Shown in pieces: positions 44,702 to 56,473 of a stretch of 64,000 nucleotides of DNA. Below the pieces are notes generated by a model. That model was not told the DNA's origin and did no database searches. It saw only the letters and a list, made by a program, of their open reading frames with translations. The first letter of the stretch is position 1. Each line of letters begins with the position of its first letter. This stretch comes from Rugamonas brunnea (lineage in GTDB: Bacteria; Pseudomonadota; Gammaproteobacteria; Burkholderiales; Burkholderiaceae_D). A program made the position numbers and the translations under genes. The stretch covers positions 682,001 through 746,000 of the forward strand of contig NZ_JACEZT010000001.1 of the NCBI RefSeq assembly GCF_014042345.1. The letters are read 5' to 3'.

Positions 44702-45370
44702 ATGCGCGCCATCCAGCCCAGGGAAATCGCGTGCTTCCTGTCCCTGCTCACGCTGATCGTGCTGGCCGGACTGGGCAGCACCGCCTTGCTGCTGGGGCGC
44801 TTGCCGCTCGGGGATTTTCGCGGCGTGCTGCTGGTGCTGGCCGCGCTGGTGCTGACCTACCTGTGGGCCTTCCTCGTGTATCGCCTGTTCCTGCGGGCCA
44901 TGCCGCTGCGCGAGGGGCCGGTGGCGCCCGGTTCGCGCGACGAGTTCGTGGCCAACGTCAACATCCTGTTCTACCTGCTGCTGTTCAACTCACTGATCCG
45001 CACCCACTTCCTGCCGGTGCCCCTGCTGCGCCTGGTGTACCTGGCGCTGGGCGCGCGGCTGGGCGCCAACACCTACAGCGCCGGCGTGCTGCTCGACCCG
45101 CCGCTGACGCGCATCGGCGCCAACACCATCATCGGCCATGACGCCGCGATTTTCGCCCACGTGATCGAAGGCAGCCGCATGGAATTGAAGGCCGTCACGA
45201 TCGGCGATGGCGCCACCATCGGCGCCACGGCCGTCGTCATGGCCGGGGTGTCGATCGGCGACGGCGCCATCGTCTCGGCCGGCGCCGTCGTCGTCAAGGA
45301 CAGCCAGATCGGCGCCGGTGAAGTGTGGGGCGGCGTGCCGGCCCGGCGCCTGAAGGGACCGGCGCACTAA
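44702..45370 (+). CDS. Membrane-anchored hexapeptide-repeat transferase
   Basis: Protein of 222 residues. The N-terminal half has two or three membrane helices (about 10-33, 39-62 and 85-110) and the C-terminal half is a left-handed beta helix of hexapeptide repeats (IGANTIIGHDAAIFAHVI, VTIGDGATIGATAVVMAGVSIGDGAIVSAGAVVVKDSQIGAGEVWGGVPARRL). This is the acetyl/acyl-transferase fold. It begins two bases after the nitroreductase stop and completes a three-gene operon (ThiF, nitroreductase, acyltransferase). The acyl donor and acceptor are not known; a membrane or envelope acceptor is suggested by the helices. Confidence 0.8.
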   Translation: MRAIQPREIACFLSLLTLIVLAGLGSTALLLGRLPLGDFRGVLLVLAALVLTYLWAFLVYRLFLRAMPLREGPVAPGSRDEFVANVNILFYLLLFNSLIRTHFLPVPLLRLVYLALGARLGANTYSAGVLLDPPLTRIGANTIIGHDAAIFAHVIEGSRMELKAVTIGDGATIGATAVVMAGVSIGDGAIVSAGAVVVKDSQIGAGEVWGGVPARRLKGPAH

Positions 45371-45545
45371 CAAGCTGTCGGCGTTCTTGACAGTCGCCCC
45401 GGCGGCCCCGGCCACAGTGCCGCGCCAAGTCCCTGATTGGACAAGGAAAAGCGCCGATGGCAGGGAATTTGCTCAGAACTTTGCACAAAGCCGCAACAAG
45501 GGTTTTGCGAAAAGACAAGCTGTCCAACCTTCCCTGGAGATACTC

Positions 45546-46481
45546 ATGAACATCCTTCCAGCCACGCTCCCCCGCGCGCTCATGGTTACGGCGCTGGCCG
45601 CCGCCCTGGCGGCGCCGGCGGTCGCCATGGCCGATCCCGTCATCGGCCTGTCCACGGCCGGCAACGGCGTCTACGACACCTATGCCGACCTGTGGACCAA
45701 CGTCACCGACACCGGCCTGGCCACCGGCTTCGTTCCCGGCCTGACCGTGGGGGGCCCCGGCGGCGCGGCGCCCTACCTGACGGAACTGCGGACCCAGATG
45801 GTGGTCGGCACCATGTCCAACAGCAACATCCCGGCCATCGTCACGCCGGCCGGCCTGAACAGCACGTTCGAGCTGAGCAAGATCGTGCGTTTCCAGGAAC
45901 TGGTGGATGCCCAGACCCCGACCACCGCCCACTTCACCCTGCCCGGCAGCCAGTCGGCCGCCATGGACGTGGACCCGGCCCATGCGGGTGTGCAGAACTT
46001 CGCCGTGTTCTTCGACCGGCTCGGCACCAGCAAGGCCGTGCCCGGCAACGGGACCGGCACGGTGCGCTGCTATGGCGCCGGCGTCACGTCGGCCGGTTGC
46101 GGCGCCACTGGCGACCCCGACGGCGACGGCACCCTGATCATGTCCGGCCATCTGGTCTTCAACGACGCCAGCTTCACGGCCAGCGGCGGGGTCGGCACGG
46201 GCTCGTTCGATTCCCGCTTTGCCATCGATTATGTCGACCCGTTGTTCCTGGACATCACGACGGCCGGCATCTTCCGCGACAAGTTCACGGGCACCACCAA
46301 TGTGCCCTCGTTCTTCCAGCCCGACACCATGTGGGATGGCACCACGCCGACCACGGTGCCGTTCCTGAAAGTGGATTCCTCGCAAAGCTTCGCCGCCGTG
46401 CCCGAGCCGGCCACGCTGGCCTTGCTGGGCCTGGGCTTCGCTGGCCTGGCACTGGGCCAGCGCCGCAAACAGGCTGGCTGA
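45546..46481 (+). CDS. PEP-CTERM secreted protein, paralogue 1
   Basis: Secreted protein of 311 residues with a signal peptide (ending AVAMA near 30) and a C-terminal PEP-CTERM sorting tag VPEPATLALLGLGFAGLALGQRRKQ. The tag marks export and processing by exosortase and later anchoring or release in the envelope or matrix. The body starts IGLSTAGNGVYDTYADLWTNVTDT and contains two cysteines (VRCYGAGVTSAGC) and an Asp-rich DPDGDGT loop that may bind calcium. It is about 70% similar by eye to the next gene, so they are a tandem duplication. The function of the mature body is not known. Confidence 0.87.
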   Translation: MNILPATLPRALMVTALAAALAAPAVAMADPVIGLSTAGNGVYDTYADLWTNVTDTGLATGFVPGLTVGGPGGAAPYLTELRTQMVVGTMSNSNIPAIVTPAGLNSTFELSKIVRFQELVDAQTPTTAHFTLPGSQSAAMDVDPAHAGVQNFAVFFDRLGTSKAVPGNGTGTVRCYGAGVTSAGCGATGDPDGDGTLIMSGHLVFNDASFTASGGVGTGSFDSRFAIDYVDPLFLDITTAGIFRDKFTGTTNVPSFFQPDTMWDGTTPTTVPFLKVDSSQSFAAVPEPATLALLGLGFAGLALGQRRKQAG

Positions 46482-46509
46482 TGTGCGCAACAGTTGACCG
46501 TCGTCCTTG

Positions 46510-46537
46510 ATCCGGCAGCCCCTGCCGGATTTTTTTA
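46510..46537 (+). terminator. Terminator after PEP-CTERM paralogue 1
   Basis: Nine-bp stem ATCCGGCAG (46510-46518)/CTGCCGGAT (46522-46530) with a CCC loop, then seven T. It shows that the second paralogue has its own promoter in the 175 bp that follow. Confidence 0.9.
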
Positions 46538-46710
46538 CATTTGCCCTGCGAAATTTCCATCGCGTTTCACCGGGCTCAAGCCAAGTCATTGTTTTTCAAA
46601 TGAAAATGCAAGCTGGCTTGGAACTTGCGTTGATCTGGCTACGATCCCTAGCCGGGGTCCGTGCAGCACCATCCCGTACCAGACTTGCTTCACTCACCTT
46701 GGGAGTAGCC

Positions 46711-47646
46711 ATGAAACACACTTCACTCACGCTGGGCGCCCTGGCCATCGCGGTCATGGCGGCCTTGCCCACCGCCGCGCAAGCGGGCGCCACCATCGGC
46801 CTGTCCACGCTGGGCAATGGTGTCTACGACACCTATGCCGACCTGTGGACCAACGTGACCGACACGGCCGTATCCACGGGCTTCGTGCCCGGCCTGACGG
46901 TCGGCCCCGGCGGCGCCGCGCCGTACCTGACGGAATTGCGCACCCAAAACGTCACCGGCACCATGAGCAACAGCAACATCCCCGCCATCGTCACGCCCGC
47001 CGGCCTGAACTCGGCGTTCGAGCTGAGCACCGTGGTGCGCTTCCAGGAACTGGTCGACGCCCAGACGCCCACCACGGCCCACTTCAGCATGCCGGCCACG
47101 CAATCGGCCGCCATGGATGTGGACCCGCTGCATGCGGGGGTCCAGAACTTCGCCGTCTATTTCGACCGGCTCACGCCCGTGGGCGGCCCCAACAGCAAGG
47201 CCGTTCCCGGCAACGGCACCGGCACCGTGCGCTGCTACGGCACCGGTGTCACGTCGGCCGGCTGCACGGGCGCCGGCGACACGGACGGCGATGGCACGCT
47301 GGTCCTGTCGGCCCACCTGATCTTCAACGACGCCAGCTTCACGGCCGCCGGCCCGATCGGCACCGGTTCCTTCGATTCACGCTTCATGATCGACTACGTC
47401 AATCCGCTGTTCCTCGACGTGGTGTCCGGCTCCATCGTGAGCAACAAGGAAACCGGCACCACCAACGTGCCCTCGTTCTTCACGCCGGACGTGATGTGGG
47501 ATGGCACGGCGCCCACCACGGTGCCGGAACTGAAGGTCGATGGTTCGGTCAGCTTCACGGCCGTGCCGGAACCGGCCACGCTGGCCCTGATGGGGCTGGG
47601 CTTCGCAGGCTTGGCGCTGGGCACCCGTCGCCGGCCTGCCGCATAA
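46711..47646 (+). CDS. PEP-CTERM secreted protein, paralogue 2
   Basis: Secreted protein of 311 residues, the same length as its upstream paralogue. Signal peptide (ending AAQA near 24), body IGLSTLGNGVYDTYADLWTNVTDTA, cysteine pair VRCYGTGVTSAGC, calcium-like loop DTDGDGT, and PEP-CTERM tag VPEPATLALMGLGFAGLALGTRRRPAA. The start at 46711 is preceded by GGGAG and follows an AT-rich stretch containing TTGGAA and TACGAT with 16-bp spacing, a possible promoter. The divergence from paralogue 1 is spread along the body, so the duplication is not recent. Probable role is surface or biofilm matrix. Confidence 0.87.
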   Translation: MKHTSLTLGALAIAVMAALPTAAQAGATIGLSTLGNGVYDTYADLWTNVTDTAVSTGFVPGLTVGPGGAAPYLTELRTQNVTGTMSNSNIPAIVTPAGLNSAFELSTVVRFQELVDAQTPTTAHFSMPATQSAAMDVDPLHAGVQNFAVYFDRLTPVGGPNSKAVPGNGTGTVRCYGTGVTSAGCTGAGDTDGDGTLVLSAHLIFNDASFTAAGPIGTGSFDSRFMIDYVNPLFLDVVSGSIVSNKETGTTNVPSFFTPDVMWDGTAPTTVPELKVDGSVSFTAVPEPATLALMGLGFAGLALGTRRRPAA

Positions 47647-47654
47647 GCGATCAG

Positions 47655-47728
47655 CGGCAGCGGCAGCGGCTGCGCCACGGCCACGGCCACGGCTAAGGCT
47701 AAGGCTAAGGCTAAGGCTAAGGTCAAGG
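47655..47728. repeat. Three adjoining hexanucleotide repeats
   Basis: CGGCAG units (47655-47670) are followed by three CCACGG units (47675-47692) and about five GGCTAA units (47691-47722), then degenerate forms. The tract lies between the convergent PEP-CTERM and glycosyltransferase genes, nine bases after the first stop. Confidence 0.8.
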
Positions 47729-47749
47729 CCAAGCTCGCTACCACTGCCG

Positions 47750-48973
47750 CTAAGGCGGCGACCCGGACGGTGATGCGAGCGCGCTCGCCAGCAGGGCCGC
47801 AAAACGCTCGCCGGCCGGGTAGTGGCGAAATTGCTGGGCGATGCGCAAGGCCGCGCCATAGGCGTGCGGCTGGTTCAGCAAGGACTCGGCGGCGTGGCGC
47901 ACGGCGGCCGCGCTGAGCCGGTCAGCCCGTAGCAAGGCGCCGCCGCCAGCGGCCACGACGCCATGCATGTTCAGGAACTGGTCCAGGTTGCCGGCGATGC
48001 CCAGCACCGGCACGGCGGCCGTCAACGCTTGCTGACTGGTGGGGCTGCCACCATTGCAGACGACAAGGCTGGCGCGCCGGGCCGCTTCGTCGCCCGGCAG
48101 GTAGCTGGTCACGCGCGCATTGTCGGGGATGGTCGCCGGCATGGACTTGCCCGCCGTGGCGGCCACCACCATCACCGGCAAACCGGCCAGGCCTTCCAGC
48201 ACCGTGGACAGCAACGCGCCCTGCCCCGAACTGCCCAGCGTCACATACACCACCGGCAACTCCGGCGGCAAGCTGTCCCACCACGGTGGCGGCGCCACGG
48301 GCGGCGACCACGTCACCGGCCCCAGATAGCGGTGGCTGGGCGGCATGGCCACCGGTGGGAACAGTTCGGGAATATCGGCATAGGCGGTCCAGTCGGCGTC
48401 CGTGTAAACGCGCCGCAAATCCCAACCGAGCGAAGGCAAGCCGTGCAGGCGCCGCACGCGGTTCAGCGGCACCGTGTGCGCGGCGAACGCCAGCGGACGC
48501 ACCAGTCGGAACAAACCGTTCGCCAGCGCCAGCGGCAAATGGCGCGACAGCGGTATGGCCGGCACCCGGTAATGCTGGCGCACGTACGGGCTCCAGTAGG
48601 CATTGCTCACCGTGACATAGGGCAACCGCGCCAGCCGCGCGCTAATGGACAGCGACAGCCGGAAATCGCCGACCACCAGGTCCGGCCGCACCTCGGCCAG
48701 CAGCCTCCTGTCGTCTTCCACGTAGCTGCGCAAGGTCGGCTCGTCATACACGGGCTTGCCCGCCGCCAGCGCGGCCAGGAATTGCGCACCGGGGATGCTG
48801 GTGATGGGCCACCAGGTCAACGCGCCACCGGCCAGCATGGCCTGATGGCCGGGCGCGCACGCGAAGTGCACGTCATAACGCCGCGCATCGAGGGCGCCGG
48901 CCAGCGCCAGCGGTCGTCCCACATGGGCCAGCGTGACCGCCTCGGCCACAAACAGGATCTTCTTGCGCTGCAT
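47750..48973 (-). CDS. UDP-glycosyltransferase-like protein (MGT/UGT type)
   Basis: GT-B glycosyltransferase of 407 residues. The N-terminal domain begins MQRKKILFVAEAVTLAHVGRPLALAGAL. The C-terminal nucleotide-sugar domain has PVVYVTLGSSGQGALL and the motif LVVCNGGSPTSQQALTAAVPVLGIAGNLDQFLNM, which matches the donor-binding signature HGG/NGGSP-T-Q-L-GVP-D-N. The His usually seen in the HGG position is Asn. It probably glycosylates a small lipophilic acceptor, such as a macrolide, flavonoid or lipid. The start at 48973 has GGGAGG; a 90-residue upstream extension is not supported. No acceptor pathway lies nearby. Confidence 0.85.
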   Translation of the reverse strand: MQRKKILFVAEAVTLAHVGRPLALAGALDARRYDVHFACAPGHQAMLAGGALTWWPITSIPGAQFLAALAAGKPVYDEPTLRSYVEDDRRLLAEVRPDLVVGDFRLSLSISARLARLPYVTVSNAYWSPYVRQHYRVPAIPLSRHLPLALANGLFRLVRPLAFAAHTVPLNRVRRLHGLPSLGWDLRRVYTDADWTAYADIPELFPPVAMPPSHRYLGPVTWSPPVAPPPWWDSLPPELPVVYVTLGSSGQGALLSTVLEGLAGLPVMVVAATAGKSMPATIPDNARVTSYLPGDEAARRASLVVCNGGSPTSQQALTAAVPVLGIAGNLDQFLNMHGVVAAGGGALLRADRLSAAAVRHAAESLLNQPHAYGAALRIAQQFRHYPAGERFAALLASALASPSGSPP

Positions 48974-49290
48974 GCTGCTCGCCTCCCTGCTTGCAGCTTG
49001 CAGCGCACCAGTCGGTGCCATTTGACCTGGCTCAATAGTGGGCCAGATGGTCAGAAACGTGGAGAACAGGGGCTTCGCCACCGATGGCAAAACGCTAGGC
49101 GCTCGCGGCCATACCAGGATTAGATGCAGATCAACGTGGGCAACAATCCCGAGCTTATATTTTTCCTCGTAGCACTTTCCGCGCCCTTCCCGGCACGGAC
49201 GACGCGTCACCGTCGTGGCGCCAGAACCAGCCGCCCAAACCAACAGAGCGCCACAGTGTCGCCAGCCTGACCGCGACTGGAAAAGCCACC
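48974..49290. other. Divergent intergenic region
   Basis: The 317 bp between the glycosyltransferase and the hybrid kinase must hold both promoters. A short hairpin GCACC-GACT-GGTGC lies near 49007-49020 before the glycosyltransferase. I see no convincing -35/-10 pair, operator or small gene. Confidence 0.4.
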
Positions 49291-52458
<3,168 letters not shown>

Positions 52459-52459
52459 T

Positions 52460-54574
52460 ATGGCACCGTCTCTCTCCCCCAAACGCGGCCTGGTCCTGGT
52501 CGCGGACGACGATCCCGTGATGCGTCTGCTGATGCGGGAAATGCTGGACCAGGTCGGCCTCGACACGCTGGAAGCAGAAGACGGCGCCCAGGCGCTGGCC
52601 TGCTATCGCGGCATGGCACCGGACCTGGTGCTGCTGGACGTGGACATGCCCGCCATGGATGGCTACGCCGTCTGCCGCGCGATCCGGGCTGGGGAGACAC
52701 AGGCCAGCGTGCCCATCATCATGGTCACCGGCAGCGACGACCTGGAAGCGGTCACCCTGGCCTACGAGGTGGGCGCGACGGATTTCGTGTCCAAGCCCAT
52801 CAACTGGCCCATCCTCGGGCACCGCGTGCTGTACGTGCTGCGCGCCAGCGACGCCATCGCCCGCCTGCGCATCGCCGACGCCCAGAACCGGGCCGTGCTG
52901 GCCGCCATCCCCGACACGTTTTTCCGCCTCGACCAGGATGGCTATTATCTCGACTACGAGCAGGGCCACGACGCCAGCGGCGGTGTCGCCACCGAACAAT
53001 GCGCGGGCCGCCACCTGCGCGACGTGCTGCCGCACGACATCGCGCAGCGCCTGCTGGAACAAGCGCAAGCCGTGCTGGAACACCAACAGATCCGCTCGGT
53101 CGACTACGAACTGGTGCGCCATGACACCATCCACCATTTCGAAGCGCGGCTGGTGGCCACGGGGCCGGACGAGGTGCTGGGCCTGGTGCGCGACATCAGC
53201 GAGCGCAAGCGCACGGAGGAACAGATACGGCGCCTGGCCTATTGCGACAGCCTGACGGGCATCCCCAACCGGCAAGCGTTCCTGGAAACGCTGGAACGGG
53301 AACTGGCCCGCTCGCGCCATGGCGGCAAGAAGTTCGCCGTGCTGTTCATGGACCTCGACTCGTTCAAGCGCATCAATGACACGCTGGGCCACAACGTGGG
53401 CGACCATTTGCTCAAAGCGGTCTCGGAGCGGCTGCGCGAGACGATACGGCCCAGCGACCTGGTGTCGCGCGCCGAGCAGCAAGGCAACAACCTGGCCCGG
53501 CTGGGCGGCGACGAATTCACCATCCTGATCCCCGACCTGGAACGGGTGGAGAATGCGCTCAACGTGGCGCACCGGGTCAAGGAAGCGATGCGCCGGCCGT
53601 TCCTGATCGAAGGCCACGAAATCTTCGTCACGGCCAGCATCGGCATCTCGCTGTACCCGGAGGACGGCGAGGACTGCAACTCGCTGCTCAAGTACGCCGA
53701 CACGGCCATGTACCACGCCAAGAACTGCGGCAAGAACAACGCCAAACTGTACAGCTCGTCGCTGACCATGCAGATCATGAGCCACGTCAAGCTGGAAGTG
53801 GGCTTGCGCCGGGCCTTGCAGAACAACGAGCTGTATCTGCTGTACCAGCCGCAGATCGACGTGCCCAGCGGCCAGATCGTAGGCGTGGAGGCGCTGGTGC
53901 GCTGGCGCCACCCGGAACGGGGCATCATCTCGCCCACCGAGTTTATCCCGCTGGCCGAGGAGACGGGCTTGATCGTGCCGATCGGCGAATGGGTGCTGCG
54001 CACGGCCTGCGCCCAGGCGCGCAACTGGGCCGACATGGGGACGCAGCCGGTGCGCATGGCCGTCAACCTGTCGGCCAAGCAGTTCAAGGACGACAACCTG
54101 ACCCAGATCGTGCTGTCCGCGCTGCAGGAGACCGGCCTGGCGCCGGGCCTGCTGGAACTGGAATTAACCGAGGGCACGCTGATGGACGACGCGCGCGCCA
54201 CCATGTTCACGCTGGAACAATTGCGCGGCATCGGCGTGTATTTGTCGATCGACGACTTCGGCACCGGCTACTCGTCGATGAACTACCTCAAGCGCTTCGA
54301 CGTGCGTGCGCTCAAGATCGACAAAAGCTTCATCAGCGGCCTGCCGCAGGATTCGGAAAACGCCGCCATCACACGCGCCATCATCGCCATGGCCCACGGG
54401 CTGAAGATGGCGGTGGTGGCCGAAGGCGTGGAGACAGATGAGCAACTGGTGATGCTGGAGCATTACGGTTGCGACCTGGCGCAGGGCTATTACCTCGGCC
54501 ATCCGTCGCCACCGGAGTCGGTCACGCTGATGCTGGGCAACCAGTATGCACTGGCCACACCGGCAACTTCATGA
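52460..54574 (+). CDS. REC-PAS-GGDEF-EAL response regulator for cyclic di-GMP
   Basis: Protein of 704 residues. The N-terminal receiver has LVADDDPVMRLL and Asp about 60 in LVLLDVDMPAMDG. A PAS-like domain follows (about 150-255), then GGDEF with GGDEF intact at 349-353, and EAL with EALVRWRHPE at 477, LELELTEGTLM and [17 protein letters not shown]. Both catalytic motifs look functional. Only one base separates it from the hybrid kinase stop, so the Hpt domain of that kinase is the likely phosphodonor. Together they link an envelope signal to cyclic-di-GMP level. Its stop overlaps the next small gene. Confidence 0.9.
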   Translation: MAPSLSPKRGLVLVADDDPVMRLLMREMLDQVGLDTLEAEDGAQALACYRGMAPDLVLLDVDMPAMDGYAVCRAIRAGETQASVPIIMVTGSDDLEAVTLAYEVGATDFVSKPINWPILGHRVLYVLRASDAIARLRIADAQNRAVLAAIPDTFFRLDQDGYYLDYEQGHDASGGVATEQCAGRHLRDVLPHDIAQRLLEQAQAVLEHQQIRSVDYELVRHDTIHHFEARLVATGPDEVLGLVRDISERKRTEEQIRRLAYCDSLTGIPNRQAFLETLERELARSRHGGKKFAVLFMDLDSFKRINDTLGHNVGDHLLKAVSERLRETIRPSDLVSRAEQQGNNLARLGGDEFTILIPDLERVENALNVAHRVKEAMRRPFLIEGHEIFVTASIGISLYPEDGEDCNSLLKYADTAMYHAKNCGKNNAKLYSSSLTMQIMSHVKLEVGLRRALQNNELYLLYQPQIDVPSGQIVGVEALVRWRHPERGIISPTEFIPLAEETGLIVPIGEWVLRTACAQARNWADMGTQPVRMAVNLSAKQFKDDNLTQIVLSALQETGLAPGLLELELTEGTLMDDARATMFTLEQLRGIGVYLSIDDFGTGYSSMNYLKRFDVRALKIDKSFISGLPQDSENAAITRAIIAMAHGLKMAVVAEGVETDEQLVMLEHYGCDLAQGYYLGHPSPPESVTLMLGNQYALATPATS

Positions 54575-54840
54575 ACCGGCTGGCACAGGCCGCGAACATC
54601 GCACGCTTTGTCGGCAAGCTGCCAGCCAACGCTCGCCCGACCGTGCAATTCCGGCCGCTGCCCAATGGTGGCATTGCCGCCCAAGCCACCCCCGCTGGCC
54701 GCGTGACCGGCTCATTCGCCGTCTATGAAAAGCAGATAGACGCGGACGGCATGACGGTCCAATACAGCAAAACCACCTACGACCCGTTTGGGATTATCAT
54801 CAACGTCAAAGACAAGCTGGCGGGAGGAGTGTTCCCATGA
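54571..54840 (+). CDS. Small protein resembling a polymorphic-toxin C-terminus
   Basis: Protein of 89 residues whose ATG overlaps the stop of the EAL gene. The middle and end (LPNGGIAAQATPAGRVTGSFAVYEK, QIDADGMTVQYSKTTYDPFGIIINVKDKL) read like the last domain of large Rhs or hemagglutinin-type toxins, in which a Y-K-TTYDP-G-I-VKDK strand pair is common. There is no delivery domain, signal peptide or membrane helix, so it is either a detached toxin tip or an unrelated fold that resembles one. The next gene overlaps it by four bases and has the size of an immunity protein. Assignment is from memory of such families and is tentative. Confidence 0.5.
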   Translation: MNRLAQAANIARFVGKLPANARPTVQFRPLPNGGIAAQATPAGRVTGSFAVYEKQIDADGMTVQYSKTTYDPFGIIINVKDKLAGGVFP

Positions 54841-55196
54841 TCGCTGTGGAAAACGAACGGCTGGAACTGGTGCGGCGACTGTTGGCCTGCGCCCAGCCTT
54901 TGCATGCCACGCTATCCGCGCTAAGCGCTATTGGCTGGGATTACGAGGGGCTGCCGGTGCTGTTGACCGAAGAGCATATCGCCGCCGTGCTGCGCCGTTT
55001 CCTGACCGGCAACTTGTCGGCCATGGACGTCGAAACCTGGGCCAATGGTGTGGAGGGCCGGGACGATATCGCCACCGCGCCTGCCAGCGAACACAGGATG
55101 ACTGAGATCGTGCATGAGCTCGCCAATCCGGCGTTGCATCATCCGCTAGCGCCCGCCAGGGCGCGTGCGCTGCTTGCGGAGCTGGCCGCCAGCTAA
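54837..55196 (+). CDS. Small soluble protein, possible immunity partner
   Basis: Protein of 119 residues, acidic and helical. It includes EEHIAAVLRRFLTGNLSAMDVETWANGVEGRDDI, a pattern that I associate with immunity-like proteins that follow orphan toxin tips, and ends EIVHELANPALHHPLAPARARALLAEL. It overlaps the preceding gene by four bases (ATGA) and so is translationally coupled to it. It could also be an accessory protein of the signalling operon upstream. No catalytic motif is evident. Confidence 0.5.
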   Translation: MIAVENERLELVRRLLACAQPLHATLSALSAIGWDYEGLPVLLTEEHIAAVLRRFLTGNLSAMDVETWANGVEGRDDIATAPASEHRMTEIVHELANPALHHPLAPARARALLAELAAS

Positions 55197-55230
55197 GAGA
55201 AGGCTATCTCTTGCTGCTTATTCCCCCCGC

Positions 55231-56454
55231 TTACAGCACCTTGTCCTGCCTGAACGCGGCAATCTGCTGCGCGCTGTAGCCGAGCGCGGCCAGCACTTCG
55301 TCGTTGTGCTGGCCCAATGCTGGCCCCATCCACTTGGTGTGGCCCGGCGTGGCCGACAGTTTGGGCGAGATGGCCGGCAGCTTGACCGGCGTGCCGTCCG
55401 GGAAATGGTGTTGTTCGAACATGTCGCGCGCCAGGAATTGCGGGTCGCTCATCATGTCGCGCACCGAGTAGATCTTGCTGGACGGGACGTCGGCCGCCTT
55501 CAGCACGGCCAGCGCGCCGTCGATGTCCTGGGTGTCGCACCACGACTGGATGGCGTGGTCGATCTCGGCCGTGCGCGGCACGCGGCCATCGTTGCGGGCC
55601 AGTTGCGGGTCGCCCGCCAGGTCGATGCGGCCGATGGCCAGCATCAACCGCTTGAAGATGGCGTCGCCATTGCCGGCGATAACGATGTTGTCGCCATCGC
55701 GCGTGGTGTAGGTGTTGGACGGCACGATGCCGGGCAGCGCGCCGCCCGTGCGCTCACGGATCACGCCGGCCTGGTCGTATTCGGGCACCAGCGATTCCAT
55801 CAGGTTGAACACGGACTCGTACAGCGCCACGTCCACCATCTGGCCCTCGCCGCGTTCGCGCCCGCCGGTGGCATCGCGGTGACGCAGTGCCATCATGGCG
55901 CCGATCACGCCATGCAGCGCGGCCACCGAATCGCCGATCGAGATGCCCACCCGGAGCGGCGGGCGGTCCGGGAAGCCGGACACGTAGCGCAGCCCGCCCA
56001 TCGATTCGCCCACGGCGCCAAAGCCGGGCAAGTCTTTCATCGGCCCGGTCTGGCCGAAGCCGGACAGGCGCACCATGATGGTGGCCGGGTTCACAGCCTT
56101 GAGCTGCTCGTAGCCGAGATCCCACTTCTCCAGCACGCCGGGCCGGTAGTTCTCGATGATGATGTCGGCCTCCAGCGCCAGCTGGCGCGCGATGGCGCGG
56201 CCGCGCTCATCCTTCATGTTGAGCGTGACGCTCTTCTTGTTGCGCGCCTGCACCGACCACCACAGCGAGGTGCCATCCTTGAGCACACGCCACTGGCGGA
56301 TCGGATCGCCGCCCTCGGGCGCTTCGATCTTGATCACTTCGGCGCCGAATTCGGCCAGCATGCGGGCGCAGAACGGGCCCGCGATCAGGGTGCCCAGTTC
56401 CAGGACTTTGATGCCGGCCAGCGGCCCGGCCAGATTCGGTGCGGATGTCGTCAT
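55231..56454 (-). CDS. CaiB/BaiF family CoA-transferase
   Basis: Class III CoA-transferase of 407 residues. The start GIKVLELGTLIAGPFCARMLAEFGAEVIKIEAPEGGDPIR is the family hallmark. The catalytic aspartate lies in GQMVDVALYESVFNLMESL, and RLSGFGQTGPMKDLPGFGAVGESMGGL is also conserved. It would move CoA between a carboxylic acid and an acyl-CoA, such as succinyl-CoA. The acceptor is not known and no acyl-CoA pathway genes adjoin it. The start at 56454 is chosen by similarity; no strong ribosome site is present. An upstream start would add 26 residues. Confidence 0.88.
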   Translation of the reverse strand: MTTSAPNLAGPLAGIKVLELGTLIAGPFCARMLAEFGAEVIKIEAPEGGDPIRQWRVLKDGTSLWWSVQARNKKSVTLNMKDERGRAIARQLALEADIIIENYRPGVLEKWDLGYEQLKAVNPATIMVRLSGFGQTGPMKDLPGFGAVGESMGGLRYVSGFPDRPPLRVGISIGDSVAALHGVIGAMMALRHRDATGGRERGEGQMVDVALYESVFNLMESLVPEYDQAGVIRERTGGALPGIVPSNTYTTRDGDNIVIAGNGDAIFKRLMLAIGRIDLAGDPQLARNDGRVPRTAEIDHAIQSWCDTQDIDGALAVLKAADVPSSKIYSVRDMMSDPQFLARDMFEQHHFPDGTPVKLPAISPKLSATPGHTKWMGPALGQHNDEVLAALGYSAQQIAAFRQDKVL

Positions 56455-56473
56455 GAGATCGTTTGAAGTGGGG

